From NCBI GenBank assembly GCA_964556705.1, contig CAZKXX010000061.1, positions 1 through 23,608 of the forward strand: a DNA stretch of 23,608 bases, given 5' to 3'. This document shows positions 1 through 7,528 of this stretch, piece by piece; position 1 is the stretch's first letter; every line of letters starts with the position of its first letter. Position numbers and translations under genes: made by a program. Source of the stretch: CAZKXX01 sp964556705. GTDB lineage: Bacteria > Acidobacteriota > Terriglobia > UBA7540. The notes beneath the pieces are model-generated. The model was given only the letters and a program-made list of their open reading frames with translations, did no database searches and was not told where the DNA came from.

Positions 1-258
1 CTCAGCGTCACAGGAAAGCCTCATCGCATACTGGTCGGTGACACTGGCGGGGACCTCGAAGCGCAGGCGCAGTCGCGAGCCGACCTCGTGCTGGCCGGAG
101 ACCCATAGAAAGGCGCCGCGCGTTGAAACGTCGCGTGTCCGGCCGAGCAGGCTGGGATGGGCGCGAGGACCTTCGCCGGGCCTGGAGACCCACACCGGCA
201 TGGCAATTCGTCGGCGATCGAAGGCTCGTCGTTCAGAACCGGCTTGGTTTGGAGGCAT
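1..258 (-). CDS. PilZ-domain protein, C-terminus beyond window edge
   Basis: Reading the minus strand from the ATG at 258 gives 86 open codons that run off the left edge. The protein contains RRAFDRRRIAMPVWVS followed by RDVSTRGAFLWVSGQHEVGSRL. This is the PilZ layout: an arginine-rich RxxxR-type switch, then a D/NxSxxG motif. Proteins of this family bind cyclic di-GMP and commonly control motility, exopolysaccharide or other envelope functions. The arginines and the D-x-S-x-x-G residues are all present, so binding is plausible. The frame is open upstream of 258, so an earlier start (for example the GTG at 267) is possible. No clear ribosome binding site was seen. The gene is divergent from tgt. 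The family call is fairly safe; the target and remaining domains cannot be known from the fragment. Confidence 0.7.
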   Translation of the reverse strand, partial: MPPNQAGSERRAFDRRRIAMPVWVSRPGEGPRAHPSLLGRTRDVSTRGAFLWVSGQHEVGSRLRLRFEVPASVTDQYAMRLSCDAE

Positions 259-443
259 TGCCTGCACGGCGGTTGCGAGTGAATTCCTGGCGCCCGTGGC
301 AGTCGCCGCGCCGTGGTCGGGGCCGCATTTCCGACGGCATCCTCTCACAATCGCAAAAATTGCGCAATCCCGTTTTTGAACTTGGGAGAGAGCAAAGCCT
401 CGATGTGCCCTGGCCCGCGACGCGCAATTTCGGTAATCCGTAC

Positions 444-449
444 TACAAT
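444..449 (+). promoter_or_regulatory. Probable -10 element TACAAT upstream of tgt
   Basis: The 282 bases between the PilZ gene and tgt hold no convincing gene. TACAAT followed by G lies here and matches the TA[G/C]AATG form seen before other genes in this window (10113, 10809, 13895). No good -35 hexamer lies 17-18 bases upstream, and the predicted leader to the tgt ATG would be about 85 bases. This is the only element in the gap I would propose as a tgt promoter. Confidence 0.4.
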
Positions 450-540
450 GCTGAGACTTCGATAGCCGAGTTCTTTCTGGCGGGTGTCGAAGGACGACCT
501 GCCAACTTTCCGACGCGCTCGGAATGGTTCGGACGCCCCC

Positions 541-1761
541 ATGAGTGTCAGTTTCGAGTTACTGGTGACGGACACCGCTTCCCGGGCGCGGCGCGGGCGG
601 CTTCACACGCCGCACGGGGTCGTCGAGACGCCGGTGTTCATGCCCGTCGGGACCTCGGCGACGGTGAAGGGGATGACGCAGGAGCAGCTTGAGAGTCTCG
701 GCGTCGAGATCCTCCTCGCCAACACTTATCACCTCTATCTGCGTCCGGGCGAAGCCGTGGTGAGGGAAATGGGCGGGCTGCATCGCTTCATGGGCTGGCC
801 GCGGCCCATTCTCACCGACAGCGGCGGGTTCCAGGTGATGAGCCTGAAGGGACTGGGGCGGGTGACCGAGGACGGCGTCTGGTTCCGCTCGCACCTGGAC
901 GGCTCGCCGCATTTCCTTTCGCCGGAGCGGGCGGTGGAAATCCAGATGGCTCTCGGGGCGGACATCATCATGACGCTTGACGAGTGCGTGGAATATCCGG
1001 CGAGCCACGAGACGCTGAAGCGCGCGGTGCGGGTGACGAGCGAGTGGGCGCGGCGGTCGAAGAAGCATTACGAGGCCTGGCGGGCGAAGATGGAGGAAAG
1101 CCGGAAAGGGGGGTTGGGGGATGGGAGTTGGGGGCTGGAAGAAGCCCGGGCGGAAACTGTCGGGTCGCGAGTCGCGAACCCCGATTCGCGGACCCCGATC
1201 CCGGCGCTTTTCGGCATCGTGCAGGGGGGAACGGACCGTGCTTTGCGGCGGCAAAGCGCCGAGGAGATGCTGGAAATCGGCTTTGAAGGCTACGCGCTCG
1301 GGGGCTTTTCGGTGGGCGAGGCGAAAGGAGAGATGTACGACGTGGCCGAGTTCACGGCGGAGCTGCTGCCCGCGGAGCGGCCGCGCTATCTGATGGGTGT
1401 GGGAACGCCCGAGGACCTGGTGGAGTGCGTGGCGCGAGGCGTGGACCTGTTCGACTGCGTTTTGCCGACGCGCAACGCGCGCAACGGGTCGCTGTTCACG
1501 TCGGAGGGCAAGGTAGTCATCAAGAACGCCCGTTACGCGCGCGACCCGCGTCCGCTCGACCCGAACTGCGCGTGTTTCGTCTGCCGCCGGTACTCGCGAG
1601 CCTACCTCCGGCACCTTTTCATCGTGGGCGAAATGCTGGGCGCGATTCTCGCCACGGCGCACAACCTGCACTTTTACCTTGACACCATGCGGCGAATCAG
1701 GCAGGCTTTGGAGTTTGGGCGGTTTGAGGAGTTGCGCTCTGGGGCGCGTGCCGGGGCCTGA
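541..1761 (+). CDS. tgt: tRNA-guanine transglycosylase (queuine tRNA-ribosyltransferase)
   Basis: This enzyme exchanges guanine for the queuosine precursor preQ1 at wobble position 34 of GU(N)-anticodon tRNAs. The protein has 406 residues from the ATG at 541. That start was chosen because MSVSFELLVTDTASRARRG is the usual N-terminus; the GTG at 484 would add 19 unrelated residues. Visible hallmarks are TDSGGFQVMSL (Asp93, general base), LFDCVLPTRNARNG (Asp305, nucleophile) and the zinc site C343-x-C345-x-x-C348 with His374 in TAHN. The family is usually about 375 residues. The excess lies in a Gly/Arg/Ser-rich stretch at about residues 188-218, just before ALFGIVQGG, which looks like an inserted repeat. 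Tgt heads the classic tgt-yajC-secD-secF gene order. The function call is very safe. Confidence 0.97.
   Translation: MSVSFELLVTDTASRARRGRLHTPHGVVETPVFMPVGTSATVKGMTQEQLESLGVEILLANTYHLYLRPGEAVVREMGGLHRFMGWPRPILTDSGGFQVMSLKGLGRVTEDGVWFRSHLDGSPHFLSPERAVEIQMALGADIIMTLDECVEYPASHETLKRAVRVTSEWARRSKKHYEAWRAKMEESRKGGLGDGSWGLEEARAETVGSRVANPDSRTPIPALFGIVQGGTDRALRRQSAEEMLEIGFEGYALGGFSVGEAKGEMYDVAEFTAELLPAERPRYLMGVGTPEDLVECVARGVDLFDCVLPTRNARNGSLFTSEGKVVIKNARYARDPRPLDPNCACFVCRRYSRAYLRHLFIVGEMLGAILATAHNLHFYLDTMRRIRQALEFGRFEELRSGARAGA
1099..1200 (+). repeat. Repeat-like, in-frame insertion inside tgt
   Basis: Within tgt the sequence changes to a G-run-rich segment (about 1105-1137) followed by a TCGCGA-containing near-palindrome (about 1160-1180) and C-run-rich sequence (about 1178-1202). 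It encodes the extra low-complexity residues 188-218, which normal Tgt lacks. G-rich and C-rich halves around a core resemble the simple-arm inverted repeats found between genes at 12973 and 14985. The frame is kept. The boundaries are approximate. Confidence 0.45.
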
Positions 1762-1849
1762 GAAGCGGTTTTCGGGGTCCCCGGCCAACGGACCCTGCTG
1801 AGCCCGCCGCGCGGGTCGGACGCCTTGGAAACACCCGCCGAACGCCTGA

Positions 1850-1865
1850 GACCGGATTTCCGGTC
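1850..1865. promoter_or_regulatory. Short palindrome upstream of yajC
   Basis: GACCGGA-TT-TCCGGTC is a perfect inverted repeat with 7-bp arms, 30 bases before the yajC ATG, in the 134-base gap after tgt. It could be an operator or a small RNA hairpin. Nothing in the window says which factor would bind it. Confidence 0.3.
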
Positions 1866-1876
1866 AATCCGTCAGA

Positions 1877-1903
1877 ATGGACAGCAAACTCCGGAATGGG
1901 TGA
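1877..1903 (+). other. Possible 8-codon leader ORF overlapping the yajC start
   Basis: The frame ATG GAC AGC AAA CTC CGG AAT GGG TGA encodes MDSKLRNG, and its end overlaps the yajC ATG at 1896. Its DNA (1876-1897) matches the first codons of secD (2241-2262) at 20 of 22 positions, where secD begins MDSKIRN. It may be a translated leader that couples to yajC, a duplicated secD start, or coincidence. Confidence 0.3.
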
Positions 1904-2204
1904 GGTATTCGTCCAGTTTGTTCCCTTTATCCTCATTTTCGGTGTCTTCTATTTTCTTCTGATCCTTCCTCAGCAGCGCCACCGCAAAAAGACGCAGGAA
2001 ATGCTGGACAATCTGAAGACCGGCGACCGCGTGGTCACCAACGGCGGCCTTTACGGCACGATTGTAGGCTTTCGTGACGTCCAGGTGATACAATTACAGG
2101 TTGCTCCGCAGGTGAAGGTGGAAGTAGCGCGCAGCGCCATCGCCGCTCTGGCTCAGGGCGAAGAGAGCAAGCCGCAGGAGGCATCCGGCGGCGGAAAGAA
2201 ATAA
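1896..2204 (+). CDS. yajC: Preprotein translocase subunit YajC
   Basis: YajC is a small inner-membrane partner of SecDF and SecYEG. The protein has 102 residues. It has one N-terminal membrane helix (FVPFILIFGVFYFLLILPQQR, about residues 8-28), ending in the characteristic LPQQRHRKK. The conserved cytoplasmic domain follows, with LKTGDRVVTNGGLYGTIVG and a basic/charged tail. Length and motif order are typical. It lies between tgt and secD, 37 bases before secD, as in many bacteria, so co-transcription is likely. No strong Shine-Dalgarno precedes the ATG; the tiny overlapping ORF at 1877-1903 may help initiation. Confidence 0.96.
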   Translation: MGEVFVQFVPFILIFGVFYFLLILPQQRHRKKTQEMLDNLKTGDRVVTNGGLYGTIVGFRDVQVIQLQVAPQVKVEVARSAIAALAQGEESKPQEASGGGKK

Positions 2205-2241
2205 TCGCGGCGCCGGAAACCCGCCGGCGCCCCGGTCTCCA

Positions 2242-3870
2242 ATGGACAGCAAAATCCGCAATCGAGCCATTCTGATTCTTGTGGTCGTCATCGTCTCGGT
2301 GCTCGGGATCATCTGTTATCCCCGGCAGGAATTGAACGAACGCATCGGCTTCCCGACCAGCCTCACGCGGCTGCGGGAGAACATGCGCGACCGGATTCGC
2401 CTGGGGCTGGACCTGCGCGGCGGCACGCACCTCATTTTGCAGGTGAATGTCGAAGACGCCGTGAACGTGACGACCGATTTGACGCTCGAGCGGCTTCGCG
2501 ACGAACTGCGCGCCCGGAACATTCCCTTTTCCGACCTCCAGAAAGTGGAAAGCACGCGTTTGCAGTTGAAGGGCATCTCTGACGAACGCGCCGAAGAGGT
2601 GCGGAACCTGGTCTCGGAGCAGTTTTCCGACTGGGACATCACGCGGGTGCCGGGGGATCCGCAGGCGCGGGATCTCGTGCTGCGGGCCACGGCTGCCGCG
2701 ACGATCCGCAACCAGGCTCTCCAGCAGTCCATGAACACCATCCGCAACCGGATCGACCAGCTCGGCGTGACCGAGCCGACGATCGCGGAATACGGGCAGG
2801 GGTCTTTCGAGCTGGTGGTGCAGTTGCCGGGAGTGGACGACCCGGGGCGCGTGAAGGACATCATGCAGTCCACAGCGCTTCTGGAGCTGAAGCTGGTCCA
2901 GGACGGGCCGTATTCGACGCGCGAAGCGGCGCTGGCGACGCACGGCGGAATTCTGCCTCCCGAGACGCAACTGGTTCCCGGGCGGCGCGAGGGCTCGGAC
3001 GGAGGCGAGGGGTGGTACCTGCTGCGGCGCATCGCCGCGGTGACGGGCCGCGACCTGACGGGCGCTTCGCCATCACGCGACCAGGCCGGGCGGCCGAGCG
3101 TTTCGTTCACCCTGTCGCGGGACGGCGCGGCGCGCTTTTCGCGCGTCACCGGCGAGAATATTGGAAAGCAACTGGCCATCGTACTGGACAACCGCGTGGT
3201 CTCGGCCCCGGTGATTCAGGGCCAGATCAGCGACCGGGGCGAGATCACCGGAAACTTCACGGTGCGCGAAGCGGCCGATTTGGCGCTGGTATTGCGCTCC
3301 GGCGCGCTGCCGGCTTCCATCAAGTTCCTTGAAGAGCGGACCGTGGGGCCGTCCCTCGGCGCCGATTCGATCCGCCACGGCGTGACCGCTTCGATTGTGG
3401 GCCTCATCGCCGTGCTGACCTTCATGCTGATTTACTACCGCGGAGCCGGAATCAACGCGAACGTCGCCCTGATGCTGAACCTCCTGCTGCTGATGTCCGC
3501 CCTGGCCTATTTCGGGGCGGTCCTGACGCTTCCCGGGATCGCGGGCATCGTGCTGACGGTGGGCATGGGCGTGGACACCAACGTCCTCATCTTCGAACGC
3601 ATCAGGGAAGAACTGCGTCTGGGCAAGGCGGTGGGCGCGGCGGTGTCGGGGGGTTTCGAGCACGCCTGGTCCACGATTGTGGACACGCACGTCACGACCA
3701 TTGTCGCCTCGGCGATCCTCTTCACGTTCGGCACGGGCCCCATCCGCGGCTTTGCCGTTACGCTGACGATCGGGCTGATCGCCAACCTGTTCGCCTCGGT
3801 TTTCGTTTCGCGGGTCATTTTCGATTTTGTCCTCTCCCGTCGGGAGCGGGGTGAAGCCCTGAGCATCTGA
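2242..3870 (+). CDS. secD: Protein translocase subunit SecD
   Basis: SecD works with SecF as an RND-type, proton-driven motor that helps pull secreted proteins across the inner membrane. The protein has 542 residues. It has an N-terminal membrane helix (RAILILVVVIVSVLGIICY) and then the D1 motif LGLDLRGGTHLILQV (residues 54-68). A large periplasmic region includes the SVSFTLSRDGAARF and RVVSAPVIQGQI segments. A C-terminal five-helix RND domain carries GVDTNVLIFERIREEL (about 445-460) and FGTGPIRGFAVTLTIG. It is somewhat shorter than the E. coli protein (615), as is common outside Proteobacteria. The start MDSKIRN at 2242 directly precedes the first helix. secF follows after 63 bases. Confidence 0.97.
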   Translation: MDSKIRNRAILILVVVIVSVLGIICYPRQELNERIGFPTSLTRLRENMRDRIRLGLDLRGGTHLILQVNVEDAVNVTTDLTLERLRDELRARNIPFSDLQKVESTRLQLKGISDERAEEVRNLVSEQFSDWDITRVPGDPQARDLVLRATAAATIRNQALQQSMNTIRNRIDQLGVTEPTIAEYGQGSFELVVQLPGVDDPGRVKDIMQSTALLELKLVQDGPYSTREAALATHGGILPPETQLVPGRREGSDGGEGWYLLRRIAAVTGRDLTGASPSRDQAGRPSVSFTLSRDGAARFSRVTGENIGKQLAIVLDNRVVSAPVIQGQISDRGEITGNFTVREAADLALVLRSGALPASIKFLEERTVGPSLGADSIRHGVTASIVGLIAVLTFMLIYYRGAGINANVALMLNLLLLMSALAYFGAVLTLPGIAGIVLTVGMGVDTNVLIFERIREELRLGKAVGAAVSGGFEHAWSTIVDTHVTTIVASAILFTFGTGPIRGFAVTLTIGLIANLFASVFVSRVIFDFVLSRRERGEALSI

Positions 3871-3933
3871 AATTCCTGGAACTTCTGACCGCCGTGTGGT
3901 GTCCATTGTAAGAGGAAGGGTGGGTCTCGTCTG

Positions 3934-5160
3934 ATGGAGTTTTTCCGGCAACCGAACATTGACTGGCTGGGCAAGAAATGGTACTTCATCACGCTTTCGG
4001 CGCTCCTGCTGGTCGCCGGACTGGGGGCGATTTGGAAGCACGGCGGGCTGATTTACGGCATCGATTTCCGCGGGGGGACGCTGGTTTACGTCAAGTTTTC
4101 CGAGCGCCCCAACCTGGACCTGATCCGGTCGGAACTCCGCCAGCGGAACCTGGGCGAAGCGACCATCCAGCGCTTCGGCCCGGTGGCTGACAACGAGGTG
4201 ATTATCGGCCTGGACCTGAAGACGACCGCCGAGTCCGAGATGCTGGACGAAGGGAAACGAGCGATTGTGGAGGCTCTGGGCGCCGTGTACGGTTCGGCTT
4301 CGGAAGGGAAGGTGGACTTTAACAACGCCGGGGCGCAGACGGTGGCGGAGCACCTGATCACGGCCGACCCCCTGGGACTGGCGGCGCGGGGCAGCGAGGA
4401 AGCCACGTCCACTTATAATCGCCTGGCGGCGGCCCTGGTGGAGTTCCGCAACACGCCTCCGCGCAGCGGCCTGATTGCGGACTTTCAGCAGTTGAGCGCG
4501 GTGGAGGGGGTCACGCCGGCCCTTCTCCAGGTCCTGTCTCGCGATTTCTACTTGACGAAGTACGCGGTGCGAAATACGGAGATTGTGGGGCCCAAAGTCG
4601 GCGCCGACTTGCGGCGCCAGGCGCTCTATGTGACGCTGGCCGGTCTGGGAGCCATGCTGGTTTACATTTGGTTCCGATTTGAGCTAACCTATGGGGTGGC
4701 GGCCGTCACGGCCGTCTTTCATGACGTTCTCATAACGCTCGGGATCTTCTCCCTGCTGGGGCGAGAAATTTCGCTTTCGGTAATCGCGGCCCTGCTCACC
4801 CTGGTAGGGTACTCGATGAACGACACGATCGTGGTGTTCGACCGGACGCGGGAGAACGTACGACTGAGCAAGCGCGAGAGCTTGGCCACGATCGTCAATC
4901 GCAGCATCAACCAGACTCTGAGTCGAACAGTCCTGACCTCCGGACTGACCTTCCTGGCTGTGCTCTCTCTTTACCTGTTCGGCGGCGAGGTCATCCGGGG
5001 ATTTTCTCTGGCGCTGGTGATTGGAGTTCTGGTGGGAACTTATTCTTCGATCTTCATTGCCGCTCCGCTTCTGGTTTCCCTGGAGGGGCGGTTCGGAAAG
5101 GGACGCGCCGGAGAGCGCCCCCGAGTCTTGGAGCGTGAGCCGGCGGGAGTGCGCCGCTGA
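3934..5160 (+). CDS. secF: Protein translocase subunit SecF, enlarged periplasmic region
   Basis: SecF is the partner of SecD in the Sec motor. The 408-residue protein begins with a membrane helix (about 18-38) and the YGIDFRGGTLVYVKF motif. Its C-terminal helices (from about residue 230) carry YSMNDTIVVFDRTREN and LTSGLTFLAVLSLYLFGGEVIRGFSLALVIG, the SecF hallmarks. E. coli SecF has about 323 residues. Here the region between helix 1 and helix 2 spans about 190 residues instead of roughly 100. The extra part (about residues 90-200) is Ala/Leu-rich and predicted largely helical by eye. The identity is certain; the role of the extension is unknown. A GAGGAAGGG stretch lies upstream of the ATG. 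Confidence 0.96.
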   Translation: MEFFRQPNIDWLGKKWYFITLSALLLVAGLGAIWKHGGLIYGIDFRGGTLVYVKFSERPNLDLIRSELRQRNLGEATIQRFGPVADNEVIIGLDLKTTAESEMLDEGKRAIVEALGAVYGSASEGKVDFNNAGAQTVAEHLITADPLGLAARGSEEATSTYNRLAAALVEFRNTPPRSGLIADFQQLSAVEGVTPALLQVLSRDFYLTKYAVRNTEIVGPKVGADLRRQALYVTLAGLGAMLVYIWFRFELTYGVAAVTAVFHDVLITLGIFSLLGREISLSVIAALLTLVGYSMNDTIVVFDRTRENVRLSKRESLATIVNRSINQTLSRTVLTSGLTFLAVLSLYLFGGEVIRGFSLALVIGVLVGTYSSIFIAAPLLVSLEGRFGKGRAGERPRVLEREPAGVRR

Positions 5161-5222
5161 TTCCTCCTGGACCCCGGCCTTCCGGGGATGAACGCGGCGA
5201 GGCGCCGTAGGAGGGCATCAAC

Positions 5223-6260
5223 ATGTTTGACGAAACTCTGCTGGAGTCGTCACCGTCCAGAACGCCCGTTCTGACGGGAACCCATTGGACGATCTCGGTC
5301 GCGGTGGGCGTGGCTTTCTTCCTGGCGGCGTTTTTCGGCCTGCCCCTGCTCTTCGTCCCGCCCGACACGAAAGTCCTGATCGCGCAGTCCACGATCGTCG
5401 GGCTGCTCTTCATGGGCTTCGCGGCCATTCTGTGTTACGTCTACGCCGACTCGAAGCATCTGGGGCTGAACACGGCACTGTGGGTGACGGTGGCGGTGGT
5501 GTTGAACCTCGTGGGCTTCCTCGTGTACCTGATCTACTCCGCGGCCAAGACGGACAACTGGAAGCGAGCGACGATCCCTATCGCCTACATTCTCGAAGTC
5601 ATCCTGGTGGGCGTAATGGTTCTGGTGCCGCTGATTTACACCGAAGCCCTGCCGAAAGCGCAGTTGATGACGTTTCTGGTGGCGCCTCCCCCGCCTCCGC
5701 CCCCGCCTCCTCCGCCGGCTGCAGCGCCGCCGGTGCGCGTGCAGCGGCGCGTGACGGCCGAGGACATCATGCGGGCGCCCACGGTCATTCCCAAGACCAT
5801 CGCCCAGATCAAGGACGAGCCGGAGCCGGTGCAGACCGGTCCGGCGGTGGGCGTCGTGGGTGGCGTTCCCGGTGGGATGCCGGGCGGGACGCCGGGCGGC
5901 GTGCTGGGTTCGATTATTACGGGCGCGGCGGCCGCGCCTCCGCCTCCGCCGCCCCAGGCCACCACGCCCCGGCGCGTGCGGGTGGGCGGCCAGGTGGACG
6001 CCGCGAAGCTCATCTTCGGTCCGCGGCCCGAATACCCGCCGCTCGCCAAGATGGCGCGCATCCAGGGGAAGGTGGTGCTGGAAGCCATCATCAGCCGCGA
6101 CGGTACGATTCAGGACTTGAAAGTCGTCAGCGGCCACCCGCTGCTGGTGAAGTCCGCGCTGGAGGCCGTGCAGCGCTGGCGCTATCAGCCCACGCTGCTG
6201 AACGGCGAGCCGGTGGAAGTGATTACGGAAGTGGAAGTGAATTTCACCCTGGCGGAGTAG
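5223..6260 (+). CDS. tonB: TonB-family energy transducer with extra membrane module
   Basis: TonB carries energy from the ExbBD proton channel to outer-membrane receptors. The 345-residue protein has a C-terminal TonB domain (about 262-345: RPEYPPLAKMARIQGKVVLE, then ALEAVQRWRYQPTLLNG). A Pro-rich and then Gly/Pro-rich periplasmic linker precedes it, with an 11-proline run near residues 153-165 and GGVPGGMPGGTPGG. The anchor helix is about 116-139 (IPIAYILEVILVGVMVLVPLIY). Unusually, three more hydrophobic segments precede it (about 21-45, 51-72, 82-105). The third, LWVTVAVVLNLVGFLVYLIY, is reminiscent of the PLDc_N-type two-helix domain. The basic loop AAKTDNWKR before the anchor suggests that side is cytoplasmic. 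GGAGGG lies 8 bases before the ATG. exbB and two exbD genes follow. Confidence 0.93.
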   Translation: MFDETLLESSPSRTPVLTGTHWTISVAVGVAFFLAAFFGLPLLFVPPDTKVLIAQSTIVGLLFMGFAAILCYVYADSKHLGLNTALWVTVAVVLNLVGFLVYLIYSAAKTDNWKRATIPIAYILEVILVGVMVLVPLIYTEALPKAQLMTFLVAPPPPPPPPPPPAAAPPVRVQRRVTAEDIMRAPTVIPKTIAQIKDEPEPVQTGPAVGVVGGVPGGMPGGTPGGVLGSIITGAAAAPPPPPPQATTPRRVRVGGQVDAAKLIFGPRPEYPPLAKMARIQGKVVLEAIISRDGTIQDLKVVSGHPLLVKSALEAVQRWRYQPTLLNGEPVEVITEVEVNFTLAE

Positions 6261-6301
6261 TGAAGTCATTTTGAAATCTCTCGAGGAGGATCAACAAAAC
6301 C

Positions 6302-7027
6302 ATGTTGGCGGCTAATTTGTTCAGTTTGATGTTGTGGTTGCAGGAAGAAGTCGTCGCCTTCGACCCGATCAGTATGTGGCGCGCGATGGGGTGGCCGGCC
6401 CGCGTCGTCGTGATCATTCTGTTCATCATGTCGGCCTGGTCGATCGGCGTGATGATTGACCGCTGGATCGCCTACCGGGCGGCGCGCAAGCAGTCCCGGC
6501 TTTTCGCCCCCGCCGTCGCGGGCGCGCTGAAAGACGGGAAAATCGACGAAGCCGTGGCGATTGCCGAGCAGAACAAGCGCAGCCACCTGGCCAAGGTGGT
6601 GACCGCGGGTCTGCAGGAATTTCAGGCCCACCAGGCCTCGGCGGATATTTCCGGAGAAACCATCGAAGCCTCCAAGCGGGCGCTCGAACGCGCTTCGGCG
6701 ATCGTTCACGCCGAGCTGAAGCGCGGCGTCGGCTCGCTGGCAACGATCGGCTCGACCGCGCCGTTCGTCGGCCTGTTCGGGACGGTGATCGGGATCATCA
6801 ACGCGTTCCAGGGCATTTCGGCCCAGAAGTCCACGGGTCTGGCCGCCGTCGCGGGCGGCATCGCCGAGGCGCTGGTGGCCACCGCGATCGGTCTGTTCGT
6901 GGCCGTGCCCGCCGTCTGGGCGTTCAACTATTTCACAGCCAAGATCGAGGGGTTTGACGTCGAGATGGATAACTCCTCGTCCGAGCTGATCGATTACTTC
7001 ATCAAGAGAAGCGCGCGGAGGAAGTAA
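6302..7027 (+). CDS. exbB: ExbB/TolQ-family proton channel subunit
   Basis: ExbB forms the pentameric proton channel of the Ton motor in the inner membrane. The protein has 241 residues. It has a first helix at about 31-48 (VVVIILFIMSAWSIGVMID), a cytoplasmic helical region, and two further helices. These include the conserved stretch GSTAPFVGLFGTVIGIINAFQGI and AGGIAEALVATAIGLFVAVPAVWAFNYF, the MotA/TolQ/ExbB signature. GAGGAGG lies about 10 bases before the ATG. The stop codon overlaps the exbD start by one base (TAATG at 7025-7029), so translation is coupled. Length and motifs are ordinary for the family. With tonB adjacent, ExbB is preferred over TolQ. Confidence 0.95.
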   Translation: MLAANLFSLMLWLQEEVVAFDPISMWRAMGWPARVVVIILFIMSAWSIGVMIDRWIAYRAARKQSRLFAPAVAGALKDGKIDEAVAIAEQNKRSHLAKVVTAGLQEFQAHQASADISGETIEASKRALERASAIVHAELKRGVGSLATIGSTAPFVGLFGTVIGIINAFQGISAQKSTGLAAVAGGIAEALVATAIGLFVAVPAVWAFNYFTAKIEGFDVEMDNSSSELIDYFIKRSARRK

Positions 7028-7488
7028 TGCCGAGACAGAAGGCGGGAGATCCGCTCTCCGAACCGAACGTCATCCCGATGGCGGACGTCATGCTCGTCCT
7101 GCTGATCATCTTCATGGTGGTCACCCCGATGCTCCAGAAGGGGGTCAGCGTGGACATGGCCAAGGCGGAAAATCCGCGGAGCATGCCCGACGCCGACAAG
7201 GAAGACGCGGTGGTGCTCGCCGTGACCCGGGACGGCAAGATGTTCCTGGGTTCCGATCCCATCGGCCTTGCCGACATCACGCCGAGGGTGAAGGACCACA
7301 TCGCCACCAAGCTGGACAAGACCGTGTACGTCAAAAGCGATGCGCGCGCGAAATACGGCGACGTGGTCGCGGTGATTGACGGGGTCCGGGCCGCCGGGGT
7401 GGATGCGCTGGGCCTGCTGACCGAAAAGCTCGAGCGCAAGACGGCGGTCCCGGCCGGCGCGACCGCCGCTCCGAGCGAGACCCCTTAA
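7027..7488 (+). CDS. exbD: ExbD/TolR-family protein, first copy
   Basis: ExbD is the proton-carrying partner inside the ExbB channel. The protein has 153 residues. A short cytoplasmic N-terminus is followed by one membrane helix, NVIPMADVMLVLLIIFMVVTP, with the essential channel aspartate at residue 20. The periplasmic domain (about 45-140) contains VYVKSDARAKYGDVVAVIDGVRAAGVDALGLL, typical of ExbD/TolR. The tail is Ala/Pro-rich. It overlaps the end of exbB by one base. A second, distinct exbD follows 40 bases later, so the motor may use two different ExbD chains. Confidence 0.94.
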   Translation: MPRQKAGDPLSEPNVIPMADVMLVLLIIFMVVTPMLQKGVSVDMAKAENPRSMPDADKEDAVVLAVTRDGKMFLGSDPIGLADITPRVKDHIATKLDKTVYVKSDARAKYGDVVAVIDGVRAAGVDALGLLTEKLERKTAVPAGATAAPSETP

Positions 7489-7528
7489 CGACGGGCCCCG
7501 CTCCCCGGGACTCGAGGAGGGTAGAATT

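Noticed and set aside
359..368. ATTGCGCAAT palindrome in the PilZ-tgt gap
   Set aside because: A 10-base palindrome of common letters. Nothing links it to a promoter position on either strand.
3073..4353. A 426-codon minus-strand frame across secD and secF
   Set aside because: It spans two well-supported genes on the other strand and shows low-complexity Arg/Gln/Asp composition.
5172..5187. CCCCGG-CCTT-CCGGGG hairpin after secF
   Set aside because: A short 6-bp stem with no U-run. It is too weak to call a terminator, and the gap to tonB is only 62 bases.
7522..7527. TAGAAT just before the second exbD
   Set aside because: It sits between a GAGGAGG ribosome site and the ATG, with no -35 at 17-18 bases, so chance is more likely than a promoter.
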